Shown: piece after piece, positions 1 through 5,317 of the stretch | Layout: each line of letters starts with the position of its first letter | Position numbering within the stretch: the stretch's first letter is position 1 | Assembly: GCA_022710255.1 (NCBI GenBank) | Contig: JAKLHG010000078.1 | Coordinates: forward strand, 1 to 11,176 | Source: Candidatus Hydrogenedentota bacterium | GTDB lineage: Bacteria > Hydrogenedentota > Hydrogenedentia > Hydrogenedentales > CAITNO01 | DNA length: 11,176 nt | Direction of reading: 5' to 3' | Notes under the pieces: generated by a model | Told to the model about the DNA's origin: nothing | What the model saw: the letters and a program-made list of their open reading frames with translations, nothing else | Database searches by the model: none | Program-made: the position numbers and the translations under genes

Positions 1-717
1 ACAGCAGCCCTGGCGGACATTGATTATTGTGAATCGCACCCGGAAGACGCTTTTGAAATCAACGCCGGCGTGACGGCTTCCCTGGCCAGCTTTTGCCGCG
101 AGGCGGATACGCGTATGATTCTTTGCTCCACGGACAGCGTGTTCGATGGCGTCAAAGGCCGTTATACCGAAGAGGATGCGCCCAACCCGGTTAACATCTA
201 CGCGGAAACCAAGGTCCGGGCGGAACGGGCCCTGCTGGAAACCGTGGACAAAGGGCTGGTCACTCGCCTTTCTTTGGTTATGGGCCTCCCCGTGCTGGGC
301 GCGGGTAATTCCTTCCTCGCAAAGATGCAAAACGCCCTTGAAGCGGGCCGGGAAGTGCTCTTCCCCAAAAACGAAATTCGAACGCCGGTGGACATACTTA
401 CCCTCGGTCGAACGCTGCTTGAACTGGCGGCGGCGGAGTTCACGGGCATTGTGCACCTCGCCGGTAACACGCACCTGAACCGCTATGAGATGGCCTGCCG
501 CATCGCGGAACGGCTCGGTTTCTCCACGGACCTGGTGGTTCCTACCGACTCCAATGCGATGGCCGGCCGCGCCAAGCGCCCCAATGACGCCTCACTGGAT
601 AACAGTAAAGCCAAGTCCTTATTGAAGACCCCCATGTGCAGCCTGGACGAAGCATTGGATTTGATATTTCAACTGAAGGAAGAACAAGACCATGGCAACT
701 CCCGAAATCAAACATGA
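1..717 (+). CDS. RmlD-like NAD(P)-dependent sugar-nucleotide reductase (SDR), 5'-truncated by window edge
   Basis: The reading frame is open from base 1, so the gene begins upstream of the window; 238 residues are visible. The first residues (LADIDYCESHPEDAFEINAG) match the region of RmlD-type extended short-chain dehydrogenases after the Rossmann start. They are followed by a CSTDSVFDG strand and the catalytic YAETK (Tyr67/Lys71 of the visible part, the YxxxK motif). The N-terminal GxxGxxG nucleotide-binding turn, roughly 60 residues, lies outside. Known family members reduce 4-keto sugar nucleotides such as dTDP-4-dehydrorhamnose, using NAD(P)H in the cytoplasm. Exact substrate cannot be read here, so I do not call it rfbD. 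The stop overlaps the next gene by 26 bp, which implies translational coupling with the aminotransferase and a shared role in making a modified sugar for a surface glycan. A GTG at 70 is an internal Val, not the start. Confidence 0.88.
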   Translation, partial: TAALADIDYCESHPEDAFEINAGVTASLASFCREADTRMILCSTDSVFDGVKGRYTEEDAPNPVNIYAETKVRAERALLETVDKGLVTRLSLVMGLPVLGAGNSFLAKMQNALEAGREVLFPKNEIRTPVDILTLGRTLLELAAAEFTGIVHLAGNTHLNRYEMACRIAERLGFSTDLVVPTDSNAMAGRAKRPNDASLDNSKAKSLLKTPMCSLDEALDLIFQLKEEQDHGNSRNQT

Positions 718-1888
718 CCTCTTTATACAATTCGGCAACGAATACGGCCCGGAAGAAGAACAGGCCGTCATAGAGGTGCTCCGGAAAAATGCGCCCACCA
801 GCGGCGCGGCCTGCGTTCAGTTTGAAAAGGACTTCGCGGCCTATTGCGGCACCACCTATGCCCGGTGCGTCAGTAACGGTACCGCCGCCCTGTTCCTGTC
901 CATGATCGGTATCGGTATCAAACCGGGCGACCGGGTCATCACCACGCCGCTCACGTGGATAGCGACGGCGGCCGCAGCGGCGACGCTGGGCGCGGAAATT
1001 GACTTTGTGGACGTGGATCCCGAAACCTTCAATCTCGATCCTGCCCGAATCGAAGAAAAAATCACGCTGAAAACCAGGGCCATCCTGCCGGTCCACCTGT
1101 ACGGGCAGTGCTGCGACATGGATGCCATTCTGGACATTGCGGGCCGGCACGACATCGCGGTGGTAGAAGACGCCTGTCATACCGTTGGCGGCAGTTACAA
1201 GGGACGCAAGGCAGGGTCCTTTGGTGTCACCGGCTGTTTCAGTTTTCATGAACAGAAAAACATGGCCACTTTGGGCGAGGGCGGCATGATCACCACGAGC
1301 GACCCGGAAGTCTATGAGCGGATAGCCCTGTACCGTTCCCATTGTACCCGCGTTTACGGCACCAGCACCAAGTATTGCTCTCTGGATGAAACCAGGTTTC
1401 CCCAGGGCAAACGGTTCTGGTGGCAGGATTTTGACGACACGGGCTATAATTTCCGCATGACCGACATCCAGGCCGCCGTGGGTAGTATTCAGCTCAGAAA
1501 ACTGGATGAACTCAACGGGCGCCGCATCCGCAACGCCGCGCGCATCACCGAAGGGTTGCGCGACGTGCCCGGCCTGCAACTGCCGGTGGTGCGCCCGGAA
1601 TGCCAACATGTGTTCCACCTGTACCCTGTGGTGATTGATCCGGACCGGTTCGGCATGGACAAGGAAACATTTGTTTACCGTATGCTTCATGAACGGGGCG
1701 TCAAGGTGGGTACCCATTATATCCCCCTGCACTGGACCACGGCCTTCCGTAAGCACGGGTACCAACCAGGGCAGTTTCCCGTGGCCGACATGGCGGGCGA
1801 GCGCCTGGTGACACTGCCCATCCACCCGCGCCAGACGGAAGAAGCCATTGCGTACCTTATCGAAAGCGTGCACGCACTCCATGGATGA
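692..1888 (+). CDS. DegT/DnrJ/EryC1/StrS-family PLP-dependent sugar aminotransferase
   Basis: Complete 398-aa protein of normal family length. Family landmarks are visible in order: the SNGTAAL phosphate-binding loop (61-67), PLTWIATA (86-93), the HLYGQ strand (135-139), VVEDACHTVGG with Asp160 expected to pair with the pyridine nitrogen, and CFSFHEQKNMATLGEGG with Lys189 as the PLP Schiff-base lysine. Conserved C-terminal strings (FRMTDIQAAVG, HVFHLYPV, GVKVGTHYIPLH) are present. These enzymes transfer an amino group from glutamate to a keto-sugar nucleotide in the cytoplasm. The start at 692 has GAAGGA at 675-680, inside the 3' end of the reductase gene. Pairing with the RmlD-like reductase argues for amino/deoxy-sugar nucleotide synthesis for LPS, O-antigen or another surface polysaccharide. 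The precise sugar cannot be predicted from motifs. No truncation or missing key residue is seen. Confidence 0.93.
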   Translation: MATPEIKHDLFIQFGNEYGPEEEQAVIEVLRKNAPTSGAACVQFEKDFAAYCGTTYARCVSNGTAALFLSMIGIGIKPGDRVITTPLTWIATAAAAATLGAEIDFVDVDPETFNLDPARIEEKITLKTRAILPVHLYGQCCDMDAILDIAGRHDIAVVEDACHTVGGSYKGRKAGSFGVTGCFSFHEQKNMATLGEGGMITTSDPEVYERIALYRSHCTRVYGTSTKYCSLDETRFPQGKRFWWQDFDDTGYNFRMTDIQAAVGSIQLRKLDELNGRRIRNAARITEGLRDVPGLQLPVVRPECQHVFHLYPVVIDPDRFGMDKETFVYRMLHERGVKVGTHYIPLHWTTAFRKHGYQPGQFPVADMAGERLVTLPIHPRQTEEAIAYLIESVHALHG

Positions 1889-1902
1889 CGTTTGCCAACA
1901 CA

Positions 1903-1912
1903 AGAAAGGAGG
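1903..1912 (+). promoter_or_regulatory. Strong Shine-Dalgarno deciding the start at 1917
   Basis: AGAAAGGAGG ends 4 nt before ATG 1917. The frame stays open upstream to an ATG-type start at 1848, inside the aminotransferase gene, but that one has no comparable site. The 1917 start is therefore preferred. Confidence 0.75.
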
Positions 1913-1916
1913 TTTG

Positions 1917-2594
1917 ATGCTAAAAAAATTCGTGGAAGTGCTTAAGAACCTTGTACCGCCTCCCGAGGTATTCGATCCATCGCAATTCAACGACCCGCTC
2001 GCAACGCAGGTTGAATGGACGCCCATGCACCCCAAAGGCACCAGTTTCCGCACCCATAAACTGGTCCAGCTGCATAGCGACCGTGTTGAATTTCAGCCGG
2101 CCTGGGGACTGAAACTCTTTCTGGGAATTTTTTTGTTTGCGGGCGCGTTTGCGCCAATCTCATTTGTTTTCGCTCTGGCGATAAGTGGACAGATGAATTC
2201 CCGCATGATATTCACTATACTGATACCGATTGTTATGGGTACCGTTATCGTAATCGTGGGCTATATGCTCTATTACAGGCACTCCGCCCCCATTGTCTGT
2301 GATCGGTATAGTGGATATTTTTGGAAGGGAAGAAAGGCGCCGAATGAGGTTTTGAACATCAACGCGATCAAGGATGCCTGTAAACTGGAAGACATCCACG
2401 CCCTGCAATTGATTTCCGAGTACTGCCAGGACAGCAAATCCTCGTATTACAGTTACGAACTAAACCTTGTCCTGAATACCGGGAACCGCATAAATGTTGT
2501 GGACCATGGCAACCAGGAAAAACTCCGCCAAGACGCGCAAGTACTTTCCGTGTTTCTGCAAGTCCCCGTGTGGGACGCAATCGAGTCCGAGTAA
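1917..2594 (+). CDS. Two-TM membrane protein of unknown function
   Basis: 225-aa protein with a hydrophilic N-terminal arm (1-62) and two closely spaced hydrophobic helices (about 64-90 and 97-120). A soluble C-terminal domain of about 100 residues follows. Both ends of the protein are predicted on the same side of the membrane. The C-terminal half has a distinctive string (LQLISEYCQDSKSSYYSYELNLV, then INVVDHGN and FLQVPVWD). I have the impression that it recurs in an uncharacterised bacterial membrane-protein family, but I can name no function and see no catalytic motif. The gene begins 28 bp after the aminotransferase stop with its own strong ribosome site, so it is probably the last gene of that operon. 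Its link to sugar metabolism is by position only. The downstream gap starts a region of phased repeats. Real gene: high confidence. Function: unknown. Confidence 0.85.
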   Translation: MLKKFVEVLKNLVPPPEVFDPSQFNDPLATQVEWTPMHPKGTSFRTHKLVQLHSDRVEFQPAWGLKLFLGIFLFAGAFAPISFVFALAISGQMNSRMIFTILIPIVMGTVIVIVGYMLYYRHSAPIVCDRYSGYFWKGRKAPNEVLNINAIKDACKLEDIHALQLISEYCQDSKSSYYSYELNLVLNTGNRINVVDHGNQEKLRQDAQVLSVFLQVPVWDAIESE

Positions 2595-2639
2595 AGCTCC
2601 CGCAACCTTAAAACAGCACACGCGGTCTAATGCACGGTT

Positions 2640-2684
2640 TAAAAGGACGCAAACGGCAAACAGGCCATACAGGACACAAAAGAA
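2640..2684 (+). repeat. Degenerate 9-nt phased repeat array, AAAGGAC orientation
   Basis: Five consecutive 9-nt units fit NNAAAGGAC with substitutions: TAAAAGGAC, GCAAACGGC, AAACAGGCC, ATACAGGAC, ACAAAAGAA. It lies 27 nt from the array at 2712-2756, which runs in the opposite orientation. The two could pair in a long imperfect hairpin, about two thirds matched by my count. Confidence 0.6.
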
Positions 2685-2711
2685 ATCTGCAACCGCACTT
2701 CCATGTTTACT

Positions 2712-2756
2712 GTCCGGTTTGTCCTTTGTGTCCTTTCGGTCCTTTACGTCCTTTCA
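2712..2756 (-). repeat. 9-nt phased repeat array, GTCCTTTNN on + strand
   Basis: Five exact-length units read on + as GTCCGGTTT, GTCCTTTGT, GTCCTTTCG, GTCCTTTAC and GTCCTTTCA. Four share the core GTCCTTT with two variable bases. This is the cleanest array in the window. It sits 43 nt upstream of the EEP-family start codon, so it is probably in the 5' untranslated region if the transcript begins upstream. Confidence 0.85.
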
Positions 2757-2784
2757 GGCATTCGCTATCCACCCGGGCATACCC

Positions 2785-2791
2785 AAAGGAG
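2785..2791 (+). promoter_or_regulatory. Shine-Dalgarno deciding the start at 2800
   Basis: AAAGGAG ends 8 nt before ATG 2800, which begins a protein with a classic hydrophobic N-terminal segment. The longer open frame beginning at 2494 would translate repeat DNA and overlap the previous gene by about 100 bp. Confidence 0.75.
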
Positions 2792-2799
2792 AACGGTTC

Positions 2800-3729
2800 A
2801 TGACATGGTGTAACACGCACAGGCTTTGCTGGATTGCCGCAGTACTGGCTGTCATTCTCCTCACGGCGGGCGGTCTTTGGCTGCGCATGGGCGCCATAGA
2901 AGTGAGTGTGGATGAAACCGCCCTGCAGGCGCTCCCCGCGACGGTAGGCGCCGCTGAATTCACCATCCTGACCTATAATGTCCAGGCTCGCCCCTGGTTT
3001 GATGAGACGGAAGAAAAGTTCGGGCGCATGTCGCCCCTGATGAACCGTTTCGATATCTGCGCGTTTCAGGAATGCTTCAAGGACCATCACCGGCTCTGGG
3101 AAGGGACGGCACATCCCGTGAAAATTTATCATGCCGCGCTAAAACATCCCTTCGAGATAACCAATTCGGGATTGTCTATTCTGGGAAAGTTCCCGCTGGT
3201 GAAAGCGGACGGGATACATTTCCGGGATGAAGGCGACTTCCAGAACCGACCCGCCTGTAAAGGCGTGCTTCTTGCTCGCTTTGATGTGCACGGCATGCCT
3301 TTGGATGTGTATACGACCCATATTGCGGCTGGAAAGAATGCCGCCTCCCGGCGGGCCAAGTATGCCCAGGGCGATGACATCATACGGTATGTTCGTGAAC
3401 AATCCCCGCCGGATCATTCCGTTATTTTGCTCGGAGATTTCAACATGCGTCCGAGCCGCGGCCCGGAAGACAAGGAACAAAATAAAGACAACCCCAAGGT
3501 GGCTGGTTTTGACCGTATCACATCTTCTCTGGAATTGCGGGACGCTTCCGATGAAATCAATGGTCCCACGGGCACGGAAATCGACCGCATCCTGTTCCGG
3601 CCAGGAACGGGTTACGCCCTGCGCCCGCTCCGCTGGCAACAGGATGATCCGGCCTTTTATACCCCCAGCAGCAAGCCCCTCAGCGACCATGAACCTGTTT
3701 TCGTAACATTCCAATTGTCGAAATTGTAG
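2800..3729 (+). CDS. Secreted or membrane-anchored endonuclease/exonuclease/phosphatase (EEP) family hydrolase
   Basis: 309-aa protein with a hydrophobic helix at residues 10-28 (signal anchor or uncleaved signal peptide), then an EEP superfamily domain from about 53 to the end. Metal and catalytic positions of the fold are visible: LTYNVQ (Asn60), CAFQE (Glu91, metal ligand), YTTHIAAG (His174), LLGDFNM (Asp213/Asn215), EIDRIL (Asp262) and SDHEPV (Asp296/His297). The overall pattern, especially FDICAFQECF and THIAAG, resembles sphingomyelinase C/DNase I-like phosphodiesterases acting outside the cytoplasm. The substrate (phospholipid, nucleic acid or sugar phosphate) cannot be fixed from sequence. 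All expected catalytic residues are present, so it should be active. It stands alone on + and is preceded by phased repeats. It converges with the M19 peptidase gene 73 bp downstream. Confidence 0.88.
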   Translation: MTWCNTHRLCWIAAVLAVILLTAGGLWLRMGAIEVSVDETALQALPATVGAAEFTILTYNVQARPWFDETEEKFGRMSPLMNRFDICAFQECFKDHHRLWEGTAHPVKIYHAALKHPFEITNSGLSILGKFPLVKADGIHFRDEGDFQNRPACKGVLLARFDVHGMPLDVYTTHIAAGKNAASRRAKYAQGDDIIRYVREQSPPDHSVILLGDFNMRPSRGPEDKEQNKDNPKVAGFDRITSSLELRDASDEINGPTGTEIDRILFRPGTGYALRPLRWQQDDPAFYTPSSKPLSDHEPVFVTFQLSKL

Positions 3730-3743
3730 TCAAAACGCAAGAC

Positions 3744-3764
3744 CAGCCCGCCGTGCCGGGCCTG
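3744..3764. terminator. Weak GC-rich hairpin between convergent genes
   Basis: GCCCG and CGGGC flank a short loop, in the 73-bp space between the EEP stop (3729) and the M19 stop (3803). There is no U-tract on either side, so intrinsic termination is only possible, not shown. Confidence 0.25.
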
Positions 3765-3802
3765 CCGCTCCTGCCCATCCTGCAATGCCGTCCCCGCCTA
3801 TA

Positions 3803-4966
3803 TCATTCTTCCGGCAAAGTTTCGCGCACTATCCGGATAGCATTCCCGCCCATGATTTTTGCGGCATCCTCTTCCGAAAGACCATGACGAAGCAGGGCCT
3901 CCGTAATCAGGGCGATGCCGGAAGCGTCAAAGGGGGTGGCCACCATGCCATCCCAGTCTGAACCCAGCCCCACATGATTCGCGCCGACCAGGTTTACGGC
4001 ATAAAGGACGCTATGCACAATGGATTCCACGGTACAGGGGCCGATAGCCCAGGGGAAAAAGGCGATGCCGATAACACCGCCCTTATCCGCAATCCTCCCC
4101 GCCTGGGCGTCACTGATATTGCGCTCATTATCATGGGCGCCCTTGAGCCCTGTGTGGGAAATGAACACCGGACGCGTGGCGCGGTCAAGGATATCGTCAA
4201 TGAGCGCGGGCGACGCATGGGCGAGATCCACCAGCATGCGTTTTTCTTCCATGCGGTGCAACACCACCTCGCCAAAAGGGGTCAGGCCGCCCTGTTGGCG
4301 CCCATGGGCCGAACCGCCCAGATCATTACCGTCCAGGTGCACCAGTCCGGCCGTACGCACGCCGGCATCATAAAAACGGTCCAGGTTTTCAAGGTGCCCT
4401 TCGAGGCTGTGCAGTCCTTCGACCCCCAGAAGGCCCGCCGTAAGTTGTGGATTCTCCGCGCGGGCTGCGAGGAAAGCGTCCAGTTGCGGAACAGACTGGA
4501 TAATATGAAACAAGCCCTCAGAGCGGACCTCCAAGTCCCGCAACATGTCCGCCCCATACATGACACGTTCAAAGGTACTTCCCAGCGTTTTTTTCGGCCA
4601 CCCTTCAGCGGCGAGCAAATAGGTCATGGCATCCAGTTCCAGGGGAATCCAGGGGATCCCCGCGCGCACCGGCGCCAGCGTGGGAATGGAGAAAAACTGG
4701 AGCGCCACATTTCCTTCCCGCAGGCGCGGCAGGTCCACATGACCGCGCCTGCCCCAGACCAGTAAATCGCGGTTGGAGAGCAGCGCGTCGCAATGCATAT
4801 CCACCACCGTCATCTTCCGATGTGCCGTTTCGGCTTCGCGGCTGATCCTATAAGGATTTCGCATCAGCGTTCGGTTCACCATGCGAAGCCAAAGATACGC
4901 CAGAAAAGAAGGACGGGGAACGCCGGGCCGGGAGTCGGCCAGATTCAAGGAGCACTGCGTTTTCAT
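3803..4966 (-). CDS. M19-family (membrane/renal dipeptidase type) metallopeptidase
   Basis: 387-aa protein of usual length for peptidase family M19, a TIM-barrel dinuclear zinc enzyme that cleaves dipeptides, including D-amino-acid-containing ones in some members. Visible ligand motifs: VVDMHCD (His58, Asp60), GLLGVEGLHSLEG (Glu183, bridging ligand), LVDLAHAS (His250), FISHTGLKG (His271), NERNISD (Arg282, substrate carboxylate binding in the family) and LGSDWDG (Asp337). The N-terminal 50 residues are basic and hydrophobic in patches but do not form a convincing signal peptide, so location is uncertain. The start at 4966 is supported by AAAGGA about 10 nt upstream. Later Met codons (29, 35, 52) are alternatives; Met52 would leave just the catalytic domain. 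Likely roles are peptide scavenging or peptidoglycan-peptide recycling. No pathway partner is adjacent. Confidence 0.92.
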   Translation of the reverse strand: MKTQCSLNLADSRPGVPRPSFLAYLWLRMVNRTLMRNPYRISREAETAHRKMTVVDMHCDALLSNRDLLVWGRRGHVDLPRLREGNVALQFFSIPTLAPVRAGIPWIPLELDAMTYLLAAEGWPKKTLGSTFERVMYGADMLRDLEVRSEGLFHIIQSVPQLDAFLAARAENPQLTAGLLGVEGLHSLEGHLENLDRFYDAGVRTAGLVHLDGNDLGGSAHGRQQGGLTPFGEVVLHRMEEKRMLVDLAHASPALIDDILDRATRPVFISHTGLKGAHDNERNISDAQAGRIADKGGVIGIAFFPWAIGPCTVESIVHSVLYAVNLVGANHVGLGSDWDGMVATPFDASGIALITEALLRHGLSEEDAAKIMGGNAIRIVRETLPEE

Positions 4967-5007
4967 ACGGTAACATTCCTTTACTTGATATTACGCCATA
5001 ACAGCAC

Positions 5008-5052
5008 GGAAGGGGTCTAAGGGACCTAAAGGACATCAAGGACACGGATAAC
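5008..5052 (+). repeat. 9-nt phased repeat array, AAAGGAC orientation
   Basis: The best units are CTAAGGGAC, CTAAAGGAC and ATCAAGGAC (5017-5043), with degenerate units on each side giving five 9-nt steps. It lies about 40 nt upstream of the M19 start codon. It faces an inverted array at 5259-5303, and several units match in register when the second array is reverse-complemented. Confidence 0.7.
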
Positions 5053-5069
5053 AAAAATTCCTTTTTTGT

Positions 5070-5259
5070 AACATTTTAGCCGAATGGAGATAATGTTCAT
5101 ATTAACCTTTAAATGCTTCTCCTCGTCATTGCGAGCGAAGCGAAGCCATCTGAATTGTTGCTTAAACTTTGGCAAATGAGATTGCTTCGCTTCGCTCGCA
5201 ATGACGGCAACATACAGGTTATTTTAAATCCCAGTGTTACGCCATTCGGCTAAAATGTT
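5070..5259. repeat. Nested palindromic, MITE/REP-like element
   Basis: Perfect 18-bp terminal inverted repeats, AACATTTTAGCCGAATGG at 5070-5087 and its complement at 5242-5259, enclose a second perfect 23-bp inverted repeat at 5124-5146 and 5184-5206 with core CATTGCGAGCGAAGCG. The whole 190 bp can therefore fold as one long interrupted hairpin. The inner GTCATTGCGAGCGAAGC-type sequence is, from general knowledge, a motif seen in dispersed palindromic repeats of many bacterial genomes. There is no open frame and no transposase, so any movement would need help in trans. I see no clear target-site duplication. Confidence 0.85.
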
Positions 5260-5303
5260 GCCTTTTTTTCCTTTATGTCTTTCAGGTCCTTGGTGTTCTT
5301 TTC
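5259..5303 (-). repeat. 9-nt phased repeat array, CCTTT orientation
   Basis: Degenerate 9-nt units on +: TTCCTTTAT, GTCTTTCAG, GTCCTTGGT, GTTCTTTTC, preceded by TGCCTTTTT. It abuts the right end of the palindromic element and ends 14 nt from the fucosidase stop codon. It is therefore likely transcribed as part of that gene's 3' untranslated region. Confidence 0.6.
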
Positions 5304-5317
5304 TTAAAACCAACCTC

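Larger units (their letters stand above)
2595..2799. other. Intergenic spacer with facing 9-nt repeat arrays
   Basis: A 205-bp gap between the unknown membrane protein and the EEP-family gene. It holds two arrays of a 9-nt unit in opposite orientation (listed separately), then the ribosome site for the EEP gene. The frame open across it from 2494 gives low-complexity Ser-Phe repeats from the array, not a plausible protein. Confidence 0.7.
4967..5317. other. 351-bp intergenic region, repeat-dense
   Basis: This gap between the M19 start and the fucosidase stop, both on -, holds no credible gene. From left to right it contains the M19 ribosome site and leader, a 9-nt phased array (5008-5052), a nested 190-bp palindromic element (5070-5259), and an oppositely oriented 9-nt array (5259-5303). 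The element is markedly AT-richer than the flanking genes outside its inner GC-rich arms. Confidence 0.75.

Noticed and set aside
542..2053. Long open frame on - across the aminotransferase (503 codons)
   Set aside because: It is antisense to a clear PLP aminotransferase, has no recognisable domain and shows Arg/His/Gly-rich composition typical of a shadow frame in GC-rich DNA.
2494..2799. N-terminal extension of the EEP protein by about 100 residues
   Set aside because: It would overlap the preceding gene and translate the repeat arrays. The ATG at 2800 has a good ribosome site and begins a signal-anchor sequence.
2707..3132. Collagen-like Gly-Lys repeats (KGRKGPKGHKGQ) on -
   Set aside because: They arise from translating the 9-nt repeat array, since 9 nt is three codons. 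The rest of the frame is antisense to the EEP gene.
5070..5259. Non-coding RNA gene
   Set aside because: The hairpin is long and symmetric, but no promoter or terminator is visible and the perfect terminal repeats fit a mobile palindromic element better.
5008..5303. CRISPR array
   Set aside because: Repeat units are only 9 nt with 2 variable bases, and the longer repeats are inverted. There are no direct repeats with unique spacers and no cas genes.
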